A stretch of 64,000 nucleotides of DNA from Psychroserpens sp. Hel_I_66. GTDB lineage: Bacteria; Bacteroidota; Bacteroidia; Flavobacteriales; Flavobacteriaceae. Each line of letters begins with the position of its first letter. Position 1 is the first letter of the stretch. Positions 34,844 through 42,557 of this stretch are shown piece after piece. The notes under the pieces are model-generated. The model was not told the DNA's origin. It saw only the letters and a list, made by a program, of their open reading frames with translations, and searched no databases. Where the stretch lies: positions 2,872,501 through 2,936,500 of the forward strand of contig NZ_JUGU01000001.1 of assembly GCF_000799465.1 (NCBI RefSeq). The letters run 5' to 3'. A program made the translations under genes and the position numbers.

Positions 34844-34904
34844 GCTCGAACCAAGGACCCTTTGATTATGAGTCAAATGCTCTAACCAGCTGAGCTATGG
34901 GACC
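34831..34904 (-). tRNA. tRNA with anticodon CAT (Met elongator or Ile2)
   Basis: Minus-strand cloverleaf of 74 nt. The 7-bp acceptor stem is GGTCCCA with TGGGACC. The D arm contains AGCTCAGCTGGTTAGAGC and the anticodon loop CTCATAA (CAT at 34870-34868). The T arm contains GGTTCGAGCC. No full CCA is encoded. Whether it is elongator methionine or lysidine-modified isoleucine tRNA cannot be settled by eye. The 3' end is the integration target of the island. Confidence 0.93.
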
Positions 34905-34990
34905 TATTGATACGCATATCAATAGTTCTCTTTAAAAGAGTGTGCAATATTACTACATATTTTAAAACTCTACAAGAAATTTAAGCCATT

Positions 34991-35395
34991 TTACACTTCA
35001 ATATCTTGACAAAGTTCAATCAAAACGCCATTTGTTGACTTTGGGTGCAAAAAAGCGATGAGCTTATTATCTGCTCCTTTTTTAGGTTTTTCATGTATCA
35101 TCTTAAACCCTTCCCCTTTTAATCGTTCAATTTCTTTCTCGATATCTTCTACCGCAAAAGCAATGTGGTGAATGCCCTCACCCTTTTTTTCAATAAATTT
35201 TGCAATCGGGCTATCAGCATTCGTCGCCTGCAATAACTCGATTTTGTTGGGACCTGTCTTAAAAAAAGAAGTGATCACCCCTTCACTTTCTACTGCTTCA
35301 GTTTTATAATGTTTTTTTCCGAAGAGAGCAGAAAACAGCACATTTGAAGCCTCAATATCTTTTACCGCAATACCAATGTGTTCTATTTTTTCCAT
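34991..35395 (-). CDS. mce: Methylmalonyl-CoA epimerase
   Basis: 134 residues, the usual length. It has the VOC (glyoxalase) fold of two beta-alpha-beta-beta-beta modules. Metal ligands are visible in IEHIGIAV, GIHHIAFAVED and VLIELCQ. It interconverts (R)- and (S)-methylmalonyl-CoA in propionate metabolism. It is the first chromosomal gene right of the tRNA. A small GNRA-type hairpin (35412-35429) lies just upstream of its start. Confidence 0.93.
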   Translation of the reverse strand: MEKIEHIGIAVKDIEASNVLFSALFGKKHYKTEAVESEGVITSFFKTGPNKIELLQATNADSPIAKFIEKKGEGIHHIAFAVEDIEKEIERLKGEGFKMIHEKPKKGADNKLIAFLHPKSTNGVLIELCQDIEV

Positions 35396-35411
35396 CTGAA
35401 ACTTGTTTCAG

Positions 35412-35429
35412 TTTCCGTGAAAACGGAAA
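35412..35429. other. Hairpin with GAAA loop upstream of mce
   Basis: TTTCCGT (35412-35418) pairs with ACGGAAA (35423-35429) around a GAAA loop on the plus strand. It sits between the divergent mce and rbfA genes, in the 5' leader of mce on the minus strand. There is no T tract, so it is not a terminator. It may be chance. Confidence 0.35.
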
Positions 35430-35478
35430 TCTTGTTAATATTTGATATCCAAAAATAACATAATCCTTAATTATCGCC

Positions 35479-35486
35479 TATTTTTG
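35479..35486 (+). promoter_or_regulatory. Candidate -7 box for rbfA
   Basis: TATTTTTG followed by C fits TAnnTTTG and lies 92 bases before the rbfA ATG. No TTG lies at the expected -33 spacing. Confidence 0.4.
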
Positions 35487-35577
35487 CAGTCGGAAACCAA
35501 ATGGTGGTTTCATATTTGATAAAAGTCGTTATATTAGAACTATGATGAACGATTGAAAATGACTTAAATACAATGCA

Positions 35578-35976
35578 ATGGAAGAATTAACACAAAGACA
35601 GAAAAAAATTGGCGGAGTTTTACAACAGGATCTCGCAGATATATTACAAAAAGCAGCGACCGATGGTGGGATGCGAGGCGTTATCATTTCGATAAGTAAA
35701 GTGAACGTCACCACAGATCTCTCCGTAGCCAAAGTGTACCTCAGCGTTTTCCCAAACGGAAAGGGAAAAGAACTTATTGAAGGTATTCGATCAAACACAC
35801 CACTAATTCGCCACGAAATGGCACAACGTACTAGAAATCAATTACGTCGTATGCCAAATCTTGAATTTTTTATTGACGATTCCCTTGAATATATTGACGG
35901 AATTGAAAAGTCTCTAAAAAGAGAAGAAGACCCAATCAAACAAGCCGATCTTTTAGCAAAACGAAAAAAGAAATAA
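35578..35976 (+). CDS. rbfA: Ribosome-binding factor A
   Basis: 132 residues with the KH-like RbfA fold: RQKKIGGVLQQDLADILQ helix, VIISISKVNVTTDLSVAKVYLSVF strands and LRMPNLEFFIDDSLEY near the end. RbfA binds the 30S subunit and assists 16S rRNA maturation at its 5' end, especially in the cold. The C-terminal tail (REEDPIKQADLLAKRKKK) is basic. The stop is directly followed by the GTG of the permease gene, so the two are co-transcribed, a common flavobacterial pair. Confidence 0.93.
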   Translation: MEELTQRQKKIGGVLQQDLADILQKAATDGGMRGVIISISKVNVTTDLSVAKVYLSVFPNGKGKELIEGIRSNTPLIRHEMAQRTRNQLRRMPNLEFFIDDSLEYIDGIEKSLKREEDPIKQADLLAKRKKK

Positions 35977-37179
35977 GTGAATGTTGCCCTGTACATCGCA
36001 AAACGCTATCTGTTTTCTAAAAGCAGCAACAACTCTATAAACATCATGACCATCATTGCAGCTTCGGGCACCGTGATCGCTGCTGCTGCACTCTTTATTG
36101 TACTTTCTGGTTTTGCAGGATTAAAGACTTTTAGTTTAGAATTTTCATCTTTTGTAGATCCCGATTTAAAAGTATTTCCTGCGGAAGGAAAATCGTTTAA
36201 GATCACTTCGGAAGACTCACTAAAACTCATAAAGATCAACGGAATTAAAAGCTACTCCAAGACCATTGAAGAGCGTGTTATTCTCGAATTTGACAATAAA
36301 CGTCAAATAGTTACCATGAAAGGTGTTGATGAGAATTTTCTAAAAGTAACCTCAATTGATACCATGATTTACTACGGAAATTGGCTCGAGAACAATACCA
36401 ATCAAATTGTTTCTGGTGGTGGCATTTCTAACAAGTTATCCTACGGAGTGCTTGATCTTACTAGAAATCAAAAAATCTATGTCCCAAAACCCGGAAAAGG
36501 ACAAATCACCTCTGTAAAAGGAGCGTTTAATTCTGTTAAAGCTTATAATGTTGGTGTTTTTGATATCAACCAAGAATTAAATAATGAATACATTTTTGCA
36601 ACCATACAGACTGCCCGTTATTTGCTTAACTACAATGACAATCAAATATCTTCTGTTGAATTTAAACTGGACGACTCTGCTAATGAAGTTGAAATTTCCG
36701 AAGCGTTAAAATCAATATTTGGAAAAAGAGTTGAGATAAAAAACAGGTCTCAGCTCAATGACGCACTTTACAAAATGCTCAATACCGAAAATGTTGCAGT
36801 TTACCTCATTTTTACTCTTGTCATAATCATTGCACTATTTAATGTGATCGGTGCACTTATAATGATGATTCTTGATAAAAAAGCGTCCTTAAACACGCTT
36901 TTCAATTTAGGCACAACAACAAAGACTATTAGACGAATTTTCTTTTTACAAGGCAGTTTGATGACAATACTCTCAGGTGGTATTGGACTGTTTCTTGGGT
37001 TTGTAATTGTGTTTCTTCAAAAGCAATTTGAACTTATTATGCTAACACCTTCATTACCATATCCAGTCGAGATTAAAGCAATTAATTTCTTGCTCGTGAT
37101 CATTACTATTTTCGTTTTGGGTATTTTGGCTTCTAAATTAGCTTCACAGAGAATTACCCGGGATTTGGTTAAGGGGTAA
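35977..37179 (+). CDS. ABC transporter permease, FtsX/LolC-E type
   Basis: 400 residues with a GTG start abutting the rbfA stop. One N-terminal membrane helix (IMTIIAASGTVIAAAALFIVL), a large periplasmic domain (about 50-270) and three C-terminal helices (VYLIFTLVIIIALFNVIGALI, LMTILSGGIGLFLGFVIVF, LLVIITIFVLGILAS) make up the MacB/FtsX layout of lipoprotein-release permeases. The cytoplasmic ATPase partner is not in this window. Lipoprotein sorting to the outer membrane is the likely role but not provable here. Confidence 0.85.
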   Translation: MNVALYIAKRYLFSKSSNNSINIMTIIAASGTVIAAAALFIVLSGFAGLKTFSLEFSSFVDPDLKVFPAEGKSFKITSEDSLKLIKINGIKSYSKTIEERVILEFDNKRQIVTMKGVDENFLKVTSIDTMIYYGNWLENNTNQIVSGGGISNKLSYGVLDLTRNQKIYVPKPGKGQITSVKGAFNSVKAYNVGVFDINQELNNEYIFATIQTARYLLNYNDNQISSVEFKLDDSANEVEISEALKSIFGKRVEIKNRSQLNDALYKMLNTENVAVYLIFTLVIIIALFNVIGALIMMILDKKASLNTLFNLGTTTKTIRRIFFLQGSLMTILSGGIGLFLGFVIVFLQKQFELIMLTPSLPYPVEIKAINFLLVIITIFVLGILASKLASQRITRDLVKG

Positions 37180-37239
37180 TTTAGTATGCAGTACTCAGTC
37201 AAGTAGACAGTAAATTAATTCATAAACAACTCCACAAGA

Positions 37240-38232
37240 TCAGGAAAACCGATAATCACCAAACAACTCTAAAACCTCATCAAAAGCTGCAAAGACATCT
37301 TTAGAATCATCGCTTGTAACCATTTTCATGCGATGCTCTTTAAAATTAGGAATCCCTTTAAAGTAGTTGGTATAATGGCGTCTGGTTTCAAAAACGCCCA
37401 GTTTTTCTCCTTTCCAATCTATGGACATTTGAAGATGGCGTCTTGCTGCATCCACACGGTCTGCCATTGAGATAGACCCTAAATGTTCTCCTGTTTCAAA
37501 AAAATGCTTTACCTGTTTAAAAAACCATGGGTTCCCTATCGTTGCTCGACCAATCATACAGCCATCCAATCCAAAGCTATCTCTCATGATCGCAGCTTTC
37601 TCTGGTGTGTCGACATCGCCATTTCCAAATACTGGAATGTGCATTCTAGGGTTATTTTTCACTGCTGCGATAGGCTTCCAGTCGGCTTGACCTTTATACA
37701 TTTGTGCTCGTGTTCTACCATGAATTGAAATGGCAGCACAGCCTACGTCTTGCAGTCGCTCAGCTACTTCAACAATCTTTATGGAATCGTGATCCCAGCC
37801 TAGACGGGTTTTTACGGTAACAGGCAGGTTGGTTCGTTTTACCATTTCCGCAGTAAGACTTTCCATTAAGCAAACATCTTTTAGAATTCCTGCTCCTGCA
37901 CCTTTGCTCACCACTTTTTTTACTGGGCAACCAAAATTGATATCAATAATATCTGGATTTGAACGCTCAACAATATCAATGGTTTGTAACATACTCTCCA
38001 TATTGGCTCCAAAAATCTGGATGCCAACAGGTCGTTCTTTTTCGTAGATATCTAGTTTCATGACGCTTTTTGCTGCGTCACGAATTAGGCCTTCACTCGA
38101 GATAAACTCGGTATAAACGACATCTGCACCTTGCTCCTTGCACAATGCTCGAAACGGTGGGTCGCTAACATCTTCCATTGGTGCCAACAACAACGGGAAA
38201 TCTGGAAGTTCTATATCGCCTATTTTTATCAA
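37240..38232 (-). CDS. dusB: tRNA-dihydrouridine synthase B
   Basis: 330 residues. FMN-binding TIM barrel with APMEDVSDPPFR at the N-terminus, the catalytic Cys in DINFGCPVKKV, the ISIHGRTRAQMYKGQADW loop and the phosphate-binding FGNGDVDTPEKA and GCMIGRATIGNPW. It reduces uridine to dihydrouridine in tRNA D loops using NADPH and FMN. The frame starts at a TTG (38232), 17 residues before the conserved APMEDV; the residues between fit the family, so TTG is probably correct. Confidence 0.95.
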   Translation of the reverse strand: MIKIGDIELPDFPLLLAPMEDVSDPPFRALCKEQGADVVYTEFISSEGLIRDAAKSVMKLDIYEKERPVGIQIFGANMESMLQTIDIVERSNPDIIDINFGCPVKKVVSKGAGAGILKDVCLMESLTAEMVKRTNLPVTVKTRLGWDHDSIKIVEVAERLQDVGCAAISIHGRTRAQMYKGQADWKPIAAVKNNPRMHIPVFGNGDVDTPEKAAIMRDSFGLDGCMIGRATIGNPWFFKQVKHFFETGEHLGSISMADRVDAARRHLQMSIDWKGEKLGVFETRRHYTNYFKGIPNFKEHRMKMVTSDDSKDVFAAFDEVLELFGDYRFS

Positions 38233-38280
38233 ACTCGTTTTATTTTGGGCAAAATTAGGGATTTTTATTCAGCATAAAAA

Positions 38281-38302
38281 AGCCTCTACATAAGTAAAGG
38301 CT
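38281..38302 (-). terminator. Rho-independent terminator after the 38346 lipoprotein gene
   Basis: On the minus strand AGCCTTTAC pairs with GTAGAGGCT (one G-U) around TTAT, followed by TTTTTTATG. It lies 44 bases past the stop of the lipoprotein gene. Confidence 0.8.
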
Positions 38303-38345
38303 AATTGGTCTAAAATTTTATTGTTAACAAAAATTCTTAAAGGAA

Positions 38346-39032
38346 TTAATCAAAAGGCATCGGCAATTTAAATTGGCCCTCTGTGATTTCAATAACATCG
38401 CTAGGATCATCTACATTATATAATTTCATTGAAAAATTACCTTCTAACAATTGTTGTATTTGTAGGGTCTGCGCACCAAAAATAATATTATCTTCTATAG
38501 AGCTCGTGATTTGAAAATTACTGCCTGCTTGATCTCCACCTAAAGTTGAATACGATGTTTCACTTGTAGAATCAAATTTGAAATGAGCACTTACATCTCC
38601 AGTTGATCCAGAAACAACATTATCACTAATTGCATAGTCATAAGAACTTACAGGAAAAGCATCATTAAATGCTTGTGAAGCATCCTCATCTGATCCACAT
38701 AAATAAAAGCGAATAAAATCAAAATACATACTAGGTCTATTTTCGGTATCAAAGTCTGGATACACGCCAATTGAATAGTTTAACCCACCAGTATCTGGAT
38801 AATAGGCACATGTGGTTGTAATTGAATTTCCCGAAAGGGATAAGTAATAATCTGCAACAGTTGAAGATGCTAATTGGCCATAAACAAATGGTTCTCCATT
38901 TACTTTACCCGAAATAAAGTAAACATAGTCATCTTGGTTGATATCAGGACTTGGATTTGAAGAATCATCATCGCTACAAGCTGACAGGATAATGGATAAG
39001 CATAAAACGGTAATAAATTTTAATTTTTTCAT
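38346..39032 (-). CDS. Surface-type lipoprotein of unknown function
   Basis: 228 residues from the ATG at 39032, selected because it directly precedes the signal sequence KKLKFITVLCLSIILSAC; an earlier in-frame ATG at 39065 adds 11 unlikely residues. The lipobox LSAC is followed by SDDDSSN, the acidic +2 to +6 pattern that serves as lipoprotein export signal to the cell surface in Bacteroidota. The mature part is beta-rich (VYFISGKVNGEPFVYGQ) with no catalytic motif. No family recognised. Confidence 0.75.
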   Translation of the reverse strand: MKKLKFITVLCLSIILSACSDDDSSNPSPDINQDDYVYFISGKVNGEPFVYGQLASSTVADYYLSLSGNSITTTCAYYPDTGGLNYSIGVYPDFDTENRPSMYFDFIRFYLCGSDEDASQAFNDAFPVSSYDYAISDNVVSGSTGDVSAHFKFDSTSETSYSTLGGDQAGSNFQITSSIEDNIIFGAQTLQIQQLLEGNFSMKLYNVDDPSDVIEITEGQFKLPMPFD

Positions 39033-39127
39033 AGTTAGAGTTTTTGATCTTTTAATAATTGACAAATCTAGAATTTTTCTTACAATTATCCGTTTTTAAA
39101 GAACATAAAATGTATACATTAGTGTTT

Positions 39128-39646
39128 ATGAAAAAACTCTTTCTTGCATTTAGTTTTCTTTTTATTTTAAACTGTGGTTCATCTCATACTGAAAAGGTTA
39201 AATCTTATCAAAACCATGATTTCTCAATTCAATACCCGAGAGAATGGGAAGCACATGATGATCATGGTTTTTTAGCATTTTCTCCAAAATCATATCTTAA
39301 ACAAGATAAGAACATGTTTGATAATATACTCACCATATACAAACTAGATCATAAAAATTATATTGATAAAAGTATAAATGATTTTATTGAAGACAAAAAA
39401 GAACAAGCAACTCAATCCATTGGTGAAACGCACTTTCAACAAAAAACAATAGATACAAAAAATGGGGCAGCTATAATTCTTGAAATAGAGAAATAGCGTG
39501 ATTATAGAGCTATGAAAGAAATCAGTTTTTATTTTAAGAAAAATGAAAGTATTTACGAATTACGATATAGAGTTAGAACAGATATTTATGAAGATTATAT
39601 AAATAATGCGTTGGTTATTATTGACTCTTTTAAATTTAAAAACTAG
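39128..39646 (+). pseudogene. Lipoprotein gene interrupted by an in-frame amber stop
   Basis: From the ATG at 39128 the frame encodes a lipoprotein (KKLFLAFSFLFILNC as signal and lipobox) and a PsbP/DUF1795-like domain (HDFSIQYPREWEAHDDHGF). It stops at TAG 39494-39496 after 122 residues. The same frame continues without a further stop for 49 codons (RDYRAMKEISFYFKK, YELRYRVRTDIY, NALVIIDSFKFKN) to a second TAG at 39644-39646, which looks like the natural domain end. A single nonsense change therefore truncates the protein by about 30 percent. Some pipelines would report only 39128-39496. Confidence 0.75.
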
Positions 39647-40394
39647 GATTTTGCAAATCCCCTTCCAACCAGAACTCTTCGGAATCACTCTAAACATTCA
39701 CCTCATTTTAGAGTACTTGGCATTTTTCATTGCCTTTAGATATTATGTAATTTTACGTCGCAAAAGTGAAGATCATATCACTTCTGGAAATCGACTATCT
39801 ATCATTCTTGGCGCAGCTTTAGGTGCTTTGATTGGCTCACGTTTAATTGGAATTCTCGAAAACCCTCTGGTTGATTTTTCTCAAGCAAATATCATTCAAC
39901 TGCTCAACACAAAAACGATAATGGGTGGATTGTTTGGCGGATTGCTTGGTGTGGAACTTGCCAAGAAAATCATTGGCGAGCAATCATCTTCGGGAGATTT
40001 GTTTGTGTTCCCAATCATTTTGGGCATTTTTATTGGTCGCGTTGGTTGCTTTCTCTCTGGCATTAATGAATTTACCTACGGAAATCCAACCAACTCCATA
40101 TTTGGGATGGATTTAGGAGATGGTCTCCTGCGACATCCAACCTCGCTCTATGAACTCATTTTTCTAGTTATTTTATGTATTGGTTTACAATTACTTCGGA
40201 AACGTGACATTTTAAAAAATGGTGAGCTTTTTAAGATTTTTATGCTTACTTATTTCGGGTTTAGATTCTTTATAGAATTTATAAAACCGAATGTTTTTCA
40301 TATCCTTGGGTTGAGCACAATTCAACTTTTATGTGTAATTTGTTGGTTGTATTACAGTCCGTTCATCTATCAAAAACTAAAACATGCCAGTTAG
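39606..40394 (+). CDS. Lgt-like (prolipoprotein diacylglyceryl transferase family) membrane protein
   Basis: 262 residues from the ATG at 39606, which overlaps the tail of the broken lipoprotein; a TTG at 39651 just after that gene's last stop is an alternative start. Several membrane helices carry Lgt-family signatures: the GRVGCFLSGI loop, RHPTSLYE and RFFIEFIKP followed by LSTIQ. GRVGCF in place of the usual GRxxNF shows that it is a divergent family member, so lipoprotein diacylglyceryl transfer is not assured. It overlaps the radical SAM gene by 11 bases, tying it to that enzyme. Confidence 0.75.
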   Translation: MRWLLLTLLNLKTRILQIPFQPELFGITLNIHLILEYLAFFIAFRYYVILRRKSEDHITSGNRLSIILGAALGALIGSRLIGILENPLVDFSQANIIQLLNTKTIMGGLFGGLLGVELAKKIIGEQSSSGDLFVFPIILGIFIGRVGCFLSGINEFTYGNPTNSIFGMDLGDGLLRHPTSLYELIFLVILCIGLQLLRKRDILKNGELFKIFMLTYFGFRFFIEFIKPNVFHILGLSTIQLLCVICWLYYSPFIYQKLKHAS

Positions 40395-41781
40395 AAAATA
40401 TACCTATTACGATTTTACGTTAAGCTTATGCCCAGAATGTTTACGACGCGTTGACGCCAAAATCGTATTTGAAAATGGAAACGTTTACATGCTTAAACGT
40501 TGCAACGAACATGGTAATTCTAAGGTTTTGATTGCAGATGATATTGAGTATTATAAAAACATAAGAAACTACAATAAACCAAGCGAAACACCTTATACGT
40601 TTAACACAAAAACAGATTACGGTTGTCCTTACGATTGCGGACTGTGTCCAGACCACGAGCAACATTCTTGCTTAACGGTTATCGAAGTGACAGACCGTTG
40701 TAATTTGACCTGCCCAACCTGTTATGCTGGCTCTTCACCAACTTATGGTCGCCATCGAACACTTGATGAAGTGAAGGCAATGCTCGATACGATTGTAAGA
40801 AATGAAAAGGAACCAGATGTGGTTCAAATTTCTGGAGGCGAACCCACGATTCATCCTCAGTTTTGGGAAATTATGGATTATGCAAAATCACTGCCCATTC
40901 GTCATTTAATGCTCAATACTAACGGAATTAAGATTGCTAAGGATTTCGCTTTTGCGGAAAAACTAAAAACTTATACTCCAGATTTTGAGGTGTATCTTCA
41001 GTTTGATTCGTTTGAAAATTCTGTGCTTCGGGAATTGCGAGGAGCCGATTTAAATGATATAAGAAAACAAGCGCTGGATAACCTCAACAAATTAAATCTA
41101 TCTACAACTTTAGTGGTTACACTTCAAAAAGGATTAAATGATGGCGAAATAGGAAAAATTATCGATTATGCCTTAAAACAGAAATGTATTCGAGGTGTCA
41201 CATTTCAGCCAACACAAATAGCAGGTCGTTTAGAAAATTTTAATCCGGAAACCGATCGCATGACCTTGACAGAAGTCCGCAGGAAAATCATGGAACAAAC
41301 TACTATTTTTAATGGAGATGATTTACTGCCTGTGCCTTGTAATCCTGATGCTTTAGTGATGGGTTATGCTCTGAAGTTGAATGGTGAAGTGTTTCCGTTA
41401 ACGCGCTATATCAATCCAAATGATTTACTGGATAACAGCAAGAATACTATAATTTATGAGCAAGATGAACAACTTCATGGTAAAATGATTGAGCTGTTTA
41501 GTACAGGAAATTCCGTAGAAAAAGCAGAAGAGAACTTAAAGTCTATTATGTGTTGCTTACCACATATTGATGCGCCAGAGTTGGGTTATGATAATTTGTT
41601 TCGCATCATTATTATGCAGTTTATTGATACTTATAATTTTGATGTGAGAGCAATTAAAAAATCATGTGTGCACATTGTGGATAAGGATAATAAAATCATT
41701 CCTTTTGAAACGATGAACTTGTTTTATCGCGATGACAAAAAAGCGCGATTGGAAGAACTCAGACATGAGATTAAGTTATGA
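40384..41781 (+). CDS. Radical SAM enzyme, tetraether-synthase-like (MJ0619/Tes-type) family
   Basis: 465 residues. The N-terminus has CPECLRRV and RCNEHG, a zinc/iron-binding pair. GCPYDCGLCPDHEQHSC (about 80-96) is an auxiliary cluster motif. CNLTCPTCYAG (about 106-116) is the CxxxCxxC radical SAM site, followed by QISGGEPTIHPQF for AdoMet. A C-terminal Cys pair (MCCLPHIDAP) may bind a further cluster. This layout matches the MJ0619 family, whose archaeal member Tes couples lipid alkyl chains. It is translationally coupled to the Lgt-like gene before it and to a small membrane protein after it (ATGA). The substrate is probably a lipid (inference). Confidence 0.75.
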   Translation: MPVRKYTYYDFTLSLCPECLRRVDAKIVFENGNVYMLKRCNEHGNSKVLIADDIEYYKNIRNYNKPSETPYTFNTKTDYGCPYDCGLCPDHEQHSCLTVIEVTDRCNLTCPTCYAGSSPTYGRHRTLDEVKAMLDTIVRNEKEPDVVQISGGEPTIHPQFWEIMDYAKSLPIRHLMLNTNGIKIAKDFAFAEKLKTYTPDFEVYLQFDSFENSVLRELRGADLNDIRKQALDNLNKLNLSTTLVVTLQKGLNDGEIGKIIDYALKQKCIRGVTFQPTQIAGRLENFNPETDRMTLTEVRRKIMEQTTIFNGDDLLPVPCNPDALVMGYALKLNGEVFPLTRYINPNDLLDNSKNTIIYEQDEQLHGKMIELFSTGNSVEKAEENLKSIMCCLPHIDAPELGYDNLFRIIIMQFIDTYNFDVRAIKKSCVHIVDKDNKIIPFETMNLFYRDDKKARLEELRHEIKL

Positions 41782-41978
41782 GAATTTTGGTTTTCACACA
41801 TATTGATGGTTCTACAATATTATTTCTTTTATTTATTGTATTTGGTGTTCCGTTAATAGGAATTATAATTGCCTTATATTTAAGTCGTAGAAAACCAAAA
41901 ACAGCAAAAATAATAGGAATTTTAACTGTGGTATATATTTTAATTAGTTTAGGGTATTGCGGAATATTGTATATATGA
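41778..41978 (+). CDS. Small membrane protein A (66 aa)
   Basis: Two hydrophobic helices (TILFLLFIVFGVPLIGIIIALYL and IIGILTVVYILISLGYCGILYI) joined by a basic turn RRKPKTAK. The start overlaps the radical SAM stop (ATGA) and the stop overlaps the next start (ATGA), so it is firmly part of that operon. The second helix is clearly related to that of the next protein (VVYxxISLGxCG). No function known. Confidence 0.7.
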   Translation: MRILVFTHIDGSTILFLLFIVFGVPLIGIIIALYLSRRKPKTAKIIGILTVVYILISLGYCGILYI

Positions 41979-42181
41979 GTTTAATAATAGAACCTGGAAA
42001 TCTTGACGGACTCCTTATCATGATTATCGCCATCATGCTTGGTCCTGGAATTTTATTGACCTTAATTGGTGCAGCTGTTTACAAAAAAAACAAGACAGCA
42101 GCTAAAGTACTTTTTATCATCGCTGTGGTTTATACAATTATTAGTCTTGGTATTTGTGGAGCCCTTATTGGTGGCTTTTAA
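41975..42181 (+). CDS. Small membrane protein B (68 aa), paralogue of A
   Basis: Started at the ATG at 41975, which forms an ATGA overlap with gene A; an earlier in-frame ATG at 41957 lies inside gene A. Two hydrophobic helices flank KKNKTAAK. The VVYTIISLGICGALIGG end matches VVYILISLGYCG of protein A, so the pair arose by tandem duplication. It is the last gene of the Lgt-like/radical SAM operon, and its end overlaps the convergent gene by 17 bases. Confidence 0.7.
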   Translation: MSLIIEPGNLDGLLIMIIAIMLGPGILLTLIGAAVYKKNKTAAKVLFIIAVVYTIISLGICGALIGGF

Positions 42182-42557
42182 GTCTGTTTAAAACCCAAAG
42201 CCCGTAGAAACCTAAAAAGAGTTCTGCAACTGTTCCGAAGATATATCCAAAAGTTGGGATCCCATCAAGCGCAATACTCAGCACTCTTCCAAAACCCAAT
42301 CCTAGCATAAAAATCATATTGGTAATTAATGCTGTTTTGAGATAGTGTGATTTAAAAATACCTAAAACCCACAACGAAGAAAACCCTAGATACAAACCCA
42401 TAATCGCTTTGTAGAAATTGTGTTCGTCAATGGTTTCGAGAAACATATCAAAACTTAATTCGGGGTTAAAACCATATACAAACGACACAGGCACAACAAT
42501 ACACACTGAAATAATGAGGTGTATTTTGTTAATGATGTCTTTCTTAGTTTTTAGCAT
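42165..42557 (-). CDS. DUF4345-like membrane protein
   Basis: 130 residues from the ATG at 42557; a TTG at 42563 would add two residues. Four membrane helices (IHLIISVCIVVPVSFVYGF, AIMGLYLGFSSLWVLGIF, TALITNMIFMLGLGFGRVLS, FGYIFGTVAELFLGFYGLWVL) and the GLYLGFSSLW and GFGRVLSI motifs fit the DUF4345 family of unknown function. The start overlaps the end of the M28 peptidase gene by 14 bases, suggesting coupled translation. Confidence 0.65.
   Translation of the reverse strand: MLKTKKDIINKIHLIISVCIVVPVSFVYGFNPELSFDMFLETIDEHNFYKAIMGLYLGFSSLWVLGIFKSHYLKTALITNMIFMLGLGFGRVLSIALDGIPTFGYIFGTVAELFLGFYGLWVLNRLKSHQ

Noticed and set aside
36006..36239. 77-residue minus-strand frame opposite the LolC/E-type permease
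   Set aside because: Shadow of the permease N-terminus; hydrophilic mirror of its codons.
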